Below are positions 49,484 to 57,847 of a stretch of DNA of 64,000 nucleotides, piece after piece (the first letter of the stretch is position 1; every line of letters begins with the position of its first letter). The stretch comes from Wenjunlia vitaminophila DSM 41686. GTDB taxonomy: Bacteria > Actinomycetota > Actinomycetes > Streptomycetales > Streptomycetaceae. The notes beneath the pieces were generated by a model, which was not told the origin of the DNA, made no database searches, and worked only from the letters and a program-made list of their open reading frames with translations. The DNA lies in contig NZ_KB904658.1 of assembly GCF_000380165.1 (NCBI RefSeq), positions 146,898-210,897 on the forward strand, in the 5' to 3' direction. Made by a program: the position numbers and the translations under genes.

Positions 49484-50272
49484 ATGAGCACCAACGAAGG
49501 ACCGGTCCTGGTGACCGGCGCCACCGGAACCCTGGGGCGCCCGCTCGTCGAGCGGCTGTTGGCGGACGGCGTCGAGGTACGGGTGACGAGCCGCCGTCCC
49601 CGGCCGGAGTCGGACGACCGCCCCTACCACTGGGTGACCTGTGACTTCGGCACCGGCCGGGGTCTGGACGCCGCGGTGGACGGGGTCGCCGTGATCGTGC
49701 ACTGCGCGACCAGCATGCGGCACGAGGTGGCGTACGCCCGCCGGCTGGTGGAGGCGGTGCGCCGGTCGGGGGGCCGACCACACCTCGTCTACGTCTCGAT
49801 CGTTGGCATCGACACCAACCCGTTCCCCTACTACCGGGCCAAACTCGCCACCGAGCGGCTGGTCGCCTCGAGCGACCTGCCGTGGACGATCCTGCGGGCC
49901 ACCCAGTTCCACGACCTGGTGGCCGCGATGACCGACGCGCAACGCAGGTTGCCGGTGGTGTTGACGCCCAGCGGCTTCTGGTTCCAACCGGTGGAGGTGT
50001 CCGAGGTCGCCGCCAGGCTCGCGGAGCTGGCCAGGGGCGAGCCGGCCGGCCGGGTGGAGGACCTGGGCGGCCCCGAGATGCGGACCGCGTCGGAGCTGGC
50101 CAGGACCACCATGCGGGCGGGGGGCTGGCGGCGTCCCGTGGTCCCGCTCCGGCTGCCCGGCCGGGCGTTCCGGGCGTTCCGCCGTGGGGCCAACCTGGCC
50201 CCGGACCGGGCGGTCGGCACGGTCACCTACGACCAGTACCTGGCCGGGAGGGCGGCGCGGGCCCGGCGGTGA
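49484..50272 (+). CDS. NAD(P)-binding atypical SDR protein
   Basis: ATG 49484 follows GCGGAG; an upstream ATG-like start at 49451 has none. The 262-residue protein has an NAD(P) motif VLVTGATGTLGRPL and the atypical-SDR block VYVSIVGIDTNPFPYYRAKLATE, with LRATQFHDLV, as in NmrA/YtfG-like redox sensors and reductases. The usual Y-x3-K occurs as YYRAK. Substrate is unknown. It ends 17 nt before the convergent TetR gene. Confidence 0.85.
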   Translation: MSTNEGPVLVTGATGTLGRPLVERLLADGVEVRVTSRRPRPESDDRPYHWVTCDFGTGRGLDAAVDGVAVIVHCATSMRHEVAYARRLVEAVRRSGGRPHLVYVSIVGIDTNPFPYYRAKLATERLVASSDLPWTILRATQFHDLVAAMTDAQRRLPVVLTPSGFWFQPVEVSEVAARLAELARGEPAGRVEDLGGPEMRTASELARTTMRAGGWRRPVVPLRLPGRAFRAFRRGANLAPDRAVGTVTYDQYLAGRAARARR

Positions 50273-50289
50273 CCGCGGCCCCGCGGGCC

Positions 50290-50907
50290 TCAGCCCCCGG
50301 GGGTCACCAGCGTGGCGCGCAACAGCGCCGCCATGCGCTCGCCGAACTGCTCACGGCTCCACCCGCGGTCCACCATCAGCCGCTCGAGCAGGTCCACCGA
50401 CATCAGTGCCCAGAGCATGTCGGTGGCGGTCTCCTCCGTCCACGGCGGGGCCAGCCGACCCTCGGTGTCCAACCGCCGGATCACCTCCTGGGCGCCGGCC
50501 CGCTGGTTACGGTCGGTGAGCGCCCGGTGCGCCGCCGCGTCCGGGTCCTGGTGGCGGACCCTGTCCACCGCGTGGTACACGGTCCGCAACCGCGGGGTGA
50601 ACCGCGCCAGGTGCCGGGCGAACTCCTCCAGGGTGCTCACCGCGTCGGGGGCCTCCCACACCGGGCGCAGCGACTCGGCCAGGCCCTCGTCGGCCACCGC
50701 GTGGGTGAACAGGTCGGTGACCAGCTCGGACCTGGAGCGGAAGTGCTGGTACACCGCGCGTCGGGTGATCCCGGCCCGCTCCGCCACCGCCGCCATGGTC
50801 AGCGCCTCGAAACCCTGTTCCTCCAGCAGCGTCCGCGCCGCCGCCAGCAGGGCGTCCCTGGTCCTTCGTCCGCGGGCGTTGCCGGGCCCGTGCGTCGGTT
50901 CTCCCAT
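50290..50907 (-). CDS. TetR-family regulator
   Basis: ATG 50907 follows GGAGGG. The 205-residue protein has the TetR DNA-binding domain at residues ~15-60 (EALTMAAVAERAGITRRAVYQHFRSR in two parts) and a helical sensing domain. It is divergent from the arylamine N-acetyltransferase gene, and the shared 116-nt gap contains long inverted repeats. It probably represses itself and that gene. Confidence 0.88.
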   Translation of the reverse strand: MGEPTHGPGNARGRRTRDALLAAARTLLEEQGFEALTMAAVAERAGITRRAVYQHFRSRSELVTDLFTHAVADEGLAESLRPVWEAPDAVSTLEEFARHLARFTPRLRTVYHAVDRVRHQDPDAAAHRALTDRNQRAGAQEVIRRLDTEGRLAPPWTEETATDMLWALMSVDLLERLMVDRGWSREQFGERMAALLRATLVTPGG

Positions 50908-50964
50908 GAATCCCTCCCCGCCCGCCCCGAAGCCCGCGGACCGGTCCCTTGGCTTGCCGCGATG

Positions 50965-51004
50965 TTCACATGCTGTGTAACTTACAACCTGCACAGTATG
51001 TGAA
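50965..51004. promoter_or_regulatory. Inverted-repeat operator between TetR and NAT genes
   Basis: TTCACATGCTGTG (50965-50977) and CACAGTATGTGAA (50992-51004) are 13-nt arms with one mismatch. The overlapping GTAA-C-TTAC (50977-50985) is a smaller palindrome of TetR-operator type. It is AT-rich compared with its surroundings and probably overlaps both promoters. Confidence 0.65.
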
Positions 51005-51023
51005 ACTCAGTGCGGGGGGAGCT

Positions 51024-51920
51024 ATGACCGCGGCCGTGGCCGAGAAGTCGTCGGAGTGGGGCGGCGAGTTGCTGGACCTCGACGCGTACCTGCGTCGGGT
51101 GGGGTTCCGGGGGGAGCCGGAGGCGACGGCCGAGACCCTGCGGGCGCTGCACCGCGCCCACGTGGCGTCGATCCCGTTCGAGAACATCGACGTGATGCTC
51201 CGCCAGGTACCGGCCCTGGACGTCACCAGTCTCCAGGCGAAGGTGGTCCACCGGGCCAGGGGCGGGTACTGCCACGAGCACAACCTGCTGTTCGGCGCCG
51301 TCCTCGAACGGTGCGGGTTCCAGGTGGACCGGCTGCTCGGACGCATCCGGATGGGCGTGGACCGGATACGGCCACGCGGTCACATCGTGCTCAGGGTGCG
51401 GGCCGGGGAGGGGACCTGGCTGGCGGACGTGGGGTTCGGCAGCGAGGGTCCACTGGAGCCGCTGCCGTTCCGGGACGGGGCCACCGCCCGGCAGGGCGAC
51501 TGGAGCTACCAGCTCGTCCGGGTCGCCGGGGCCCAGGAGGACGCCTGGCGGCTCCGGACCCGTCACCCCGAGGGCTGGTTCGACCTGTACGAGTTCACCA
51601 CCGCGCCGCAGCACGCGGTGGACTTCGTGGCCGCCAACCACTTCACGGCCACCGCCCCGATGTCACCGTTCACCGGGTCGGTCATCGTGCAGCGGATGGG
51701 GCCGCACGCCCGGATCTGCCTGCGTGACCAGGACCTGACCACCACTCGGCACGACGGCGACGAGGAACACCGCAGGGTTCCGGTCGAGGAGTACCGGAAG
51801 GTCCTGCACACGGTGTTCGGGGTGGACATCGACGACGACCAGGTGACCGGGCTCCGGTTGGAGTCCCGGCAGGGCCAGGACCGCCGCGGCCAGCGCGACC
51901 TGGGGGCCCCGGCGCACTGA
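51024..51920 (+). CDS. Arylamine N-acetyltransferase
   Basis: The ATG at 51024 follows GGGGGGAG. The 298-residue protein has the NAT triad C83 (RARGGYCHEHN), H119 (RPRGHIVLRV) and D134 (WLADVGFG). It transfers acetyl from acetyl-CoA to arylamines or hydrazines, and in actinomycetes NAT-like proteins also form amide bonds in natural products. The divergent TetR gene suggests induction by a substrate-like small molecule, and the convergent DHA2 exporter may belong to the same response. Confidence 0.9.
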   Translation: MTAAVAEKSSEWGGELLDLDAYLRRVGFRGEPEATAETLRALHRAHVASIPFENIDVMLRQVPALDVTSLQAKVVHRARGGYCHEHNLLFGAVLERCGFQVDRLLGRIRMGVDRIRPRGHIVLRVRAGEGTWLADVGFGSEGPLEPLPFRDGATARQGDWSYQLVRVAGAQEDAWRLRTRHPEGWFDLYEFTTAPQHAVDFVAANHFTATAPMSPFTGSVIVQRMGPHARICLRDQDLTTTRHDGDEEHRRVPVEEYRKVLHTVFGVDIDDDQVTGLRLESRQGQDRRGQRDLGAPAH

Positions 51921-52028
51921 ACGTCCGTGTCGGCCCGCGCGCGACGGGGGCGCGTGCGGGCACGGGGGACCGCGCGGTCGGGTCGGCGGGTACCGGGAAG
52001 GACCGCCGGCACCGACCGCGCGGTGGGA

Positions 52029-52066
52029 CGGTCCGGTCCCGCCATGACCGGAGCGGGACCGGACCG
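52029..52066. terminator. Bidirectional hairpin, 14-bp stem
   Basis: CGGTCCGGTCCCGC (52029-52042) pairs exactly with GCGGGACCGGACCG (52053-52066) across a 10-nt loop, between the convergent NAT and DHA2 exporter genes. Confidence 0.85.
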
Positions 52067-52089
52067 CACGCCACCGTGCGGCGGCCCGT

Positions 52090-53616
52090 TCAGGGCCGGG
52101 ACGGCCCGTCAGGACCTCCCCGCGGGGCGCGCGCCGGGTCCGGGGTGCCCGGCTCCAGGGGCGGGGCGCTGACCGCGCAGTGGTGGGCGCAGTGCGGGGT
52201 GGACGTCGGCTCCCCGGCCGGGCGCTCCAGCACGCCCGGCACGGTCAGCCAGGACAGCGCCGCGCCCGCCAGCATCAGTCCCGCGCAGATCAGCACCGCC
52301 CGGCCGAACGCCGCGTCCACCGCGCTGGCCACCCGGTACTCGTTGGCGGACAGACCGGTCAGCAACGGCAGCGCGGCCACCGCCACCAACTGGGCCACCC
52401 GGGCCGCCGCGTTGTTCACCCCGCTGGCCAACCCGGCCCTGCGCACCTCCACCGAGGCCAGCACGGTGGCCGTCAGCGGCGCCACGAACAGGCTCATCCC
52501 CAGGCCCTGGACCACCACGGCGGGGAACACGTGCGTCCAGTAGTCGCCGCCGGGGTGCACCCGGTGCAACAGGGCCAGGCCGACGCCGGCCACCAGCGCC
52601 CCCACCGTCATCGGCGTCCGCGGGCCGATCCGCTGGGCGAGCGCCCCGGCGGGCCCGGACAGCGCGGTCATCAGGACCGTCACCGGCATCGACGCGAGTC
52701 CGGCGGCCAGCGCGCTGTACCCGAGGCCGTTCTGCAACTGGGTGGGCAGCAGGAAGAACACCCCGCCCATCGCCGCGTACAGGCACAGCGTCACCACGTT
52801 CACCGCGCTGAACAGCTTCGACCGGAAGATCCCCAGGGGCATCATCGGCCGGGGCGCCCGGTGCTCCCGCCACAGGAAGCCGACCGCCAGCAGCACCCCG
52901 CCCACCAGCGCGGGATACGCCGGAGCATCGATCAGCGCATAGGTGACGCCGCCCAGGGCCAGCGCCGCGAGCACCGCGCCCGGCACGTCGAAACGCCCGG
53001 AAGCCGACCAGTCGCGGCTCTCCGGCACCCGCCGGGACAACAGCAACACCACCACCGCGAACGGCACGTTGATGAAGAAGATCCACCGCCATCCGGGCCC
53101 GTCCACCAGCCATCCGCCGAGGAACGGGCCGCACGCGGTCGCCACCCCGCTGAGGCCCGACCACAGGCCGACCGCCTTGGCGCGCTGGTCCTGCCGGAAC
53201 GAGGACTGCACCAGGGCCAGGGAACCGGGGGTGAGCAGCGCCCCGCCCACCCCCTGGAGCGCCCGGGCCGCGATCAGCGTCAGCCCACTGGGTGCGAGAC
53301 CGCACAGCAGGGAGGCCACCGTGAACCACACGACCCCCACCTCGAACACCCGGCGCCGCCCGTAGCGGTCGCCCAGGCCCCCGCCGAGCAGGATCAGTCC
53401 GGCGAGGGTGAGCATGTAGGCGTTGAGGGTCCACTGGAGGCTGGCCAGCGACTCCCCGAGGTCCGCCCCGATGTGGGGGAGGGCCACGGTGACGATGGTG
53501 CCGTCCAGCATGGCCATGCCGGAGCCGAGGACCGCCGAGCCCAGCACCGCTCGCCCGGTCGCGGAGCCGGTGGTGAGGGTTCCGCCGGTGGGTGCCCGGG
53601 GGGCGGACTCTGCCAT
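52090..53616 (-). CDS. DHA2-family MFS drug exporter
   Basis: The 508-residue protein has about 14 hydrophobic segments, the DHA2 layout. Motif A is GGGLGDRYGRRRVF (~residue 80), the motif-C-like segment is GLSGVATACGPFLGGWLV, and the start LDGTIVTVALPHIGADL is the usual first-helix signature. It would export drugs by proton antiport. The cytoplasmic C-terminus (~45 residues) is Pro-rich with a CAHHC cluster that might bind a metal. Confidence 0.9.
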   Translation of the reverse strand: MAESAPRAPTGGTLTTGSATGRAVLGSAVLGSGMAMLDGTIVTVALPHIGADLGESLASLQWTLNAYMLTLAGLILLGGGLGDRYGRRRVFEVGVVWFTVASLLCGLAPSGLTLIAARALQGVGGALLTPGSLALVQSSFRQDQRAKAVGLWSGLSGVATACGPFLGGWLVDGPGWRWIFFINVPFAVVVLLLSRRVPESRDWSASGRFDVPGAVLAALALGGVTYALIDAPAYPALVGGVLLAVGFLWREHRAPRPMMPLGIFRSKLFSAVNVVTLCLYAAMGGVFFLLPTQLQNGLGYSALAAGLASMPVTVLMTALSGPAGALAQRIGPRTPMTVGALVAGVGLALLHRVHPGGDYWTHVFPAVVVQGLGMSLFVAPLTATVLASVEVRRAGLASGVNNAAARVAQLVAVAALPLLTGLSANEYRVASAVDAAFGRAVLICAGLMLAGAALSWLTVPGVLERPAGEPTSTPHCAHHCAVSAPPLEPGTPDPARAPRGGPDGPSRP

Positions 53617-53902
53617 GCGCGGCGCTCCAGGGGATCACGACCGTGGGCCGGCCGGGTCCCGGGCGCGGTGCCCGGGGCGTTCGCCAGGTGACGGCCGGTG
53701 GGCGAGCGTCGGTCGGGTGGACGGGGCGGACGCGACCATGATCCGCCCGGCGGGCGTCCCCGGAGCGCAGCCGCCAGGCCGCGTCCCCCGGTCGGCGGAG
53801 CCCGCGGCCGCCCCCTGACCGCCCGCTCGACCAGGAGTTGACCAGCGCCCCGGGCTGCTTCCGGCGGCCCGGGCAGGAACCGACTACCGTACGGAGGTCG
53901 CC

Positions 53903-54733
53903 GTGGCGACGTACCGCGCGGGGCGGCCACAACCGGGTACCCCGCCGCGGTCGCCGGCCCCATCCGCTTCAGCCGACCACCCCTGGCAGGACGTCGTGAC
54001 CACCACCTCCTCCCTCGCTCCCCGCGCACTCGCCCTCCGCACGCTGCCGGACACCCTGCCCCGGCCCGAGGCGGGCGTCCCCCAAATGTGGGTCCAGCAC
54101 GTCCGTGACCAGTCGGCCGCCGAACTCGCCGCCGGGTACGAACTGCTGGACACCGAGGAACGCCGACGCGCGAACGCCTTCGTCCGGCAGGAACTCCGTG
54201 ACCGCTACGTGGCCGCGCACACGGCGCTGCGCCGGCTGCTCGGCGCCTACCTGGAGCAGGACCCCGGAAAGGTGGAGTTCGTCCGGGAACCGTGCCCGCT
54301 GTGCACCAAGCCGCACGGCCGGCCCGCGGTCGCCGGACGGCCGACACCCCCGCTGCACTTCTCCCTCTCGCACAGCGACGAGTTGGCGGTGCTCGCCTTC
54401 GCCGACCGGCCGGTCGGCGCCGACGTGGAACGTTTCCCCGGTTCCTCCACGGTCGAGGAGGTGGCCGGCTCCCTGCACCCCAGGGAGCGCGCCGAGCTGG
54501 CCATGCTGCCGCAGGACCGCCGCCCCGCGGCGTTCGCCCGGGTCTGGGCGCGCAAGGAGGCGCACCTGAAGGGCACAGGAGCCGGGGTGGGCGGCGGCCT
54601 TGACGGCCACTACCTCGGCATCGGGCCGCTGCCCGTGGACCCGCCCGGCTGGACGCTGACCGACCTCGCCGTGGACAGCGGCTACGCGGCGTGCGTGGCG
54701 GTGGCGTCCTCGGCACCGCCTCCCGGGCGCTGA
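53903..54733 (+). CDS. Sfp-type 4'-phosphopantetheinyl transferase
   Basis: The GTG at 53903 lies 4 nt after GGAGGT and gives 276 residues; GTG 53996 after GGCAGGA would remove 31 residues of poor conservation and is a fair alternative. The protein has the Sfp motifs GADVERF (Mg-binding, ~residue 172) and WARKEAHLKGTG (~213), plus LHFSLSHSDELAVLAF. It attaches phosphopantetheine to carrier proteins of PKS, NRPS or fatty acid synthases. No carrier-protein gene is in the window, so it probably serves clusters elsewhere. Confidence 0.88.
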   Translation: MATYRAGRPQPGTPPRSPAPSASADHPWQDVVTTTSSLAPRALALRTLPDTLPRPEAGVPQMWVQHVRDQSAAELAAGYELLDTEERRRANAFVRQELRDRYVAAHTALRRLLGAYLEQDPGKVEFVREPCPLCTKPHGRPAVAGRPTPPLHFSLSHSDELAVLAFADRPVGADVERFPGSSTVEEVAGSLHPRERAELAMLPQDRRPAAFARVWARKEAHLKGTGAGVGGGLDGHYLGIGPLPVDPPGWTLTDLAVDSGYAACVAVASSAPPPGR

Positions 54734-54833
54734 CGCCCCGTTCGTCCACATGATGCGAGACGGTCTGGTCACCGGGCACCAACGGGGGGTTCCATAGATC
54801 CACGACGGCCGTTGACCGGCACGGCCGCGCGAG

Positions 54834-56915
54834 GTGGGCGAGGTGGCCTTGGGTACGACCGTGCGCAGCACGACGATCACTGTTCCCGGCGTGGGACTCG
54901 GACCGGAGAACCCCCTGCCCGAACTGCGGGGACCGCACGAGGCCCACCGGGTGGACAGCGACGAAACGCTCCCCCGGGACATGGCCAGGCAGATCGGGCT
55001 GGCGCCCCTGACGTCCGTGCTGCCCTGCCGGATCGTGGACGGCTACCGGCGGGACCGGGTCCCGCGCCGGCTGCCCGCGCTGGTCCTGGAGAACGACCGG
55101 CTGCGGGCGACCGTGCTGCCGACGCTCGGCGGCCGGCTGTTCTCCCTGTTCCACAAGCCGACCGACCGTGAGCTGCTGTACCGCAACCCCGTGTTGCAGC
55201 CGGCCAACTTCGCCCTGAACGGGGCGTGGTTCTCCGGCGGGGTCGAGTGGAACATCGGTGCCACCGGGCACGGCACGCTGTCCGTCGCGCCGCTGCACGC
55301 CGCCCGGCTCCCCGCCCCCGACGGCGGGGAGATGCTGCGGCTGTGGGAGTGGGAGCGGCTGCGGGACCTGCCGTTCCAGGTGGACCTGTGGCTGCCGGCC
55401 GACTCGGACTTCCTCCACGTCGGGGTGCGCATCCGCAACCCGCACCACCACGACACCGCCACCTACTGGTGGTCCAACACCGCGGTGCCGCAGGACCAGG
55501 GCACCAGGGTGCTGGTCCCCGCGGACAGCGCCTGGCACTTCGGCTACCAGCGCTCCCTGCGGAGGATTCCGGTCCCCCGCTGGGAGGGCGTGGACCGCAG
55601 CTACCCCTCGCGCGTCGAACACGCCGCCGACTACTTCTACGACGTGCCCGAGGCGGGACGGCGCTGGATAGCCGCCGTGGACGACCGGGGCCACGGCCTG
55701 GTGCAGACCTCCACCGACGTGCTGCGGGGCCGCAAGCTCTTCCACTGGGGGACGGGCACGGGCGGCCGGCGCTGGCAGGAGTGGCTGACCGAGCCGGGCA
55801 CCGGCGGCTACCTGGAGATCCAGGCCGGACTGAGCCGCACCCAACTCGAACACGTCCCGCTGGAGGCCGGGGCCGAGGTGTCCTGGCTCGAGGCCTACGG
55901 GCCGGTGCGGGCGGACCCGGGGCTGGCCCACTCGGCGGACTGGCGGGAGGCCACCGAGGAGGTCGCCGAACGGCTGGAGGCCGCGCTGCCCCGCGAAGCG
56001 GTGGACGCCGCCTACGCGAGCTGGCGGCCCCACGCGGACGCGCCGCCCAAGGACGTGCTGGCGGTGGGCTCGGGCTGGGGCGGGCTCGAGGTGGCCTGGG
56101 GCCGGTACGACCTGCCGGGCACCCCGTTCGGCACCGCCGAGCTCGGTGCGGCCACCATCGGCGCCGCCCAGCAGCCCTGGCACGACCTGCTCGCCGTCGG
56201 CGGGATGCGCGAGGCCAGGACGGAGGACCCGCCGGGTCCTTCACTGGTGGGGCGGCACTGGCGGGACATGCTGGAGACCGCCGCACCCACCTGGCTGACC
56301 GAGTACCACCTGGGCGTCGCCGCCTGGCACGCCGGGGACCGGGCGCAGGCGGTGCGGGCCTGGGAACGCTCCATGGACCGGGGGCGCAGCCCGTGGGCGC
56401 TGCGCTGTCTGGCCCAGGCGGACCTGGCGGAGGGGGAGACCAGCCGGGGAGCGGACCGGTTGCTCGAGGCGGTGGACCTCGTTGACCGGATCACCTACCA
56501 CGCCCCGGTCGGCACCGAGCCCGCCGCGGCGCTGGCCGCGCTCTCCCGGGAGGCGGTGGAGGCGCTGCTCGACGTGGGCCGCTGGCAGGACGCCCGACGG
56601 GTCCTCGACCAGTTGCCGGTGGCCGTCCGCCGCCAGGGCAGGTTCCGGCTGCTGCGGGCCAGGACCCTGCTGGCCGCGGGCGAGGCCGAGGCGGCCAAGG
56701 AGGTGTTCGACTCCGGGTTCGAGGTGACCGACCTGGCGGAGGGCGAGGAGACGCTGGGCGACACCTGGTACGCCATCGCCGAACTCCTGGTCGCCGGGGC
56801 CGGGGAGCCGGTCACCGACGAGGTCAGGGCCCGAGCCCGGGCGGAGTACCCGTTGCCCCACCACTACGACTTCCGCATGCGACCCCAGGCGCCCTTTGGT
56901 TCGCTTGAGCCATGA
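54834..56915 (+). CDS. DUF5107 protein with TPR-like C-terminus
   Basis: GTG 54834 or GTG 54843 may start the gene; GAGGTG repeats precede both. The ~693-residue protein has an N-terminal DUF5107 beta-sandwich (GGRLFSLFHKPTDRELLYRNPVLQPANFALNGAWFSGGVEWNIG in parts, residues ~95-145), resembling galactose-mutarotase-type sugar-binding folds. A helical region from ~480 contains TPR-like repeats (HLGVAAWHAGDRAQAVRAWERSM). A carbohydrate substrate is likely, but no reaction is known. The stop overlaps the next ATG. Confidence 0.82.
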   Translation: MGEVALGTTVRSTTITVPGVGLGPENPLPELRGPHEAHRVDSDETLPRDMARQIGLAPLTSVLPCRIVDGYRRDRVPRRLPALVLENDRLRATVLPTLGGRLFSLFHKPTDRELLYRNPVLQPANFALNGAWFSGGVEWNIGATGHGTLSVAPLHAARLPAPDGGEMLRLWEWERLRDLPFQVDLWLPADSDFLHVGVRIRNPHHHDTATYWWSNTAVPQDQGTRVLVPADSAWHFGYQRSLRRIPVPRWEGVDRSYPSRVEHAADYFYDVPEAGRRWIAAVDDRGHGLVQTSTDVLRGRKLFHWGTGTGGRRWQEWLTEPGTGGYLEIQAGLSRTQLEHVPLEAGAEVSWLEAYGPVRADPGLAHSADWREATEEVAERLEAALPREAVDAAYASWRPHADAPPKDVLAVGSGWGGLEVAWGRYDLPGTPFGTAELGAATIGAAQQPWHDLLAVGGMREARTEDPPGPSLVGRHWRDMLETAAPTWLTEYHLGVAAWHAGDRAQAVRAWERSMDRGRSPWALRCLAQADLAEGETSRGADRLLEAVDLVDRITYHAPVGTEPAAALAALSREAVEALLDVGRWQDARRVLDQLPVAVRRQGRFRLLRARTLLAAGEAEAAKEVFDSGFEVTDLAEGEETLGDTWYAIAELLVAGAGEPVTDEVRARARAEYPLPHHYDFRMRPQAPFGSLEP

Positions 56916-57847
56916 GAGCCATGGCCATGAAGGAGTACGGGGGGCCGGAGAAGCTGCGACCGGTTGACGTTCCACGTCCCAAGGTGGGACCCGACAGCGT
57001 CCTGGTCCGGGTGCGGACCGCGGGGGTCAACCCGGTCGACTGGAAGATCGCCCAGGGCCGCATGGACGAGGTGGCCAGGGTCCACTTCCCGCTGGTCCCC
57101 GGCTGGGACCTGGCCGGGGTGGTGGAGGAGCTCGGCCCGGCCGTCGTGGAGTACGCCGTCGGCGACGAGGTCATCGGCTACGTCCGCGAGGACCACGTGC
57201 AGAACGGCACCTACGCCGAACTGGTGGCCGCGCCGGTGCGGACCCTGGCCGACAAGCCGGCCTCCCTGGACTGGCCGCAGGCCGGCGGTCTGCCGCTGGC
57301 CGGGCTCGCCGCCTTCCAGTGCCTCGCCGCCGCGGGCGTCGGCCTCGGGGACACCGTCGTGGTGCACGGCGCGTCCGGTGGGGTCGGCTCGTTCGCCGTG
57401 CAGATCGCCGTGGCCCACGGCGCCCGGGTCATCGGCACCGCCTCCCCGGGCAACCACGACTACCTGCGTTCCCTGGGCGCCGTGCCCGTCGCCTACGGCG
57501 AGGGCCTGGTGGAACGGGTACGGGAGGTCACCCCGGAGGGCGTGGACGCGGCGGTGGACTTCGTCGGGGGCGACGCCGTGGCGGCGTCCGTGGCCCTGGT
57601 CGGCGCGTCGCGGAGGGACGAACCCCGGATCGCCTCCATCGTCGACGTCGGAGTCAAGAAGGTCGGCGGTCGCTACGTCTTCGCCCAGCCGAGCTACGCG
57701 GACCTGACCTCGTTGGGGAACCTGGCCGACGCCCACAAGCTCTCCGTCCACGTCACCAGGACGTTCCCCCTGGAGGAGGCCGCCGAGGCGCTGCGGCTCA
57801 GCCAACAGGGACACACCCGGGGGAAGATCGTCCTGGAGGTCTCCTGA
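56912..57847 (+). CDS. Quinone-oxidoreductase-like MDR enzyme
   Basis: ATG 56912 overlaps the previous stop by 4 nt. The 311-residue protein is a zinc-free medium-chain reductase: RVRTAGVNPVDWKIAQG, the NADP-binding VVHGASGGVGSFAVQIA (~residue 150) and the C-terminal TRGKIVLEV. It would reduce an enone or quinone with NADPH. The catalytic zinc cysteines of alcohol dehydrogenases are absent. Its stop overlaps the start of the aminotransferase-like gene. Confidence 0.88.
   Translation: MRAMAMKEYGGPEKLRPVDVPRPKVGPDSVLVRVRTAGVNPVDWKIAQGRMDEVARVHFPLVPGWDLAGVVEELGPAVVEYAVGDEVIGYVREDHVQNGTYAELVAAPVRTLADKPASLDWPQAGGLPLAGLAAFQCLAAAGVGLGDTVVVHGASGGVGSFAVQIAVAHGARVIGTASPGNHDYLRSLGAVPVAYGEGLVERVREVTPEGVDAAVDFVGGDAVAASVALVGASRRDEPRIASIVDVGVKKVGGRYVFAQPSYADLTSLGNLADAHKLSVHVTRTFPLEEAAEALRLSQQGHTRGKIVLEVS

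Noticed and set aside
53394..56183. 929-codon open frame on the minus strand
   Set aside because: It is antisense to the phosphopantetheinyl transferase and DUF5107 genes, is rich in Arg, Pro and Gly, and has no recognisable domain; high GC keeps such shadow frames open.
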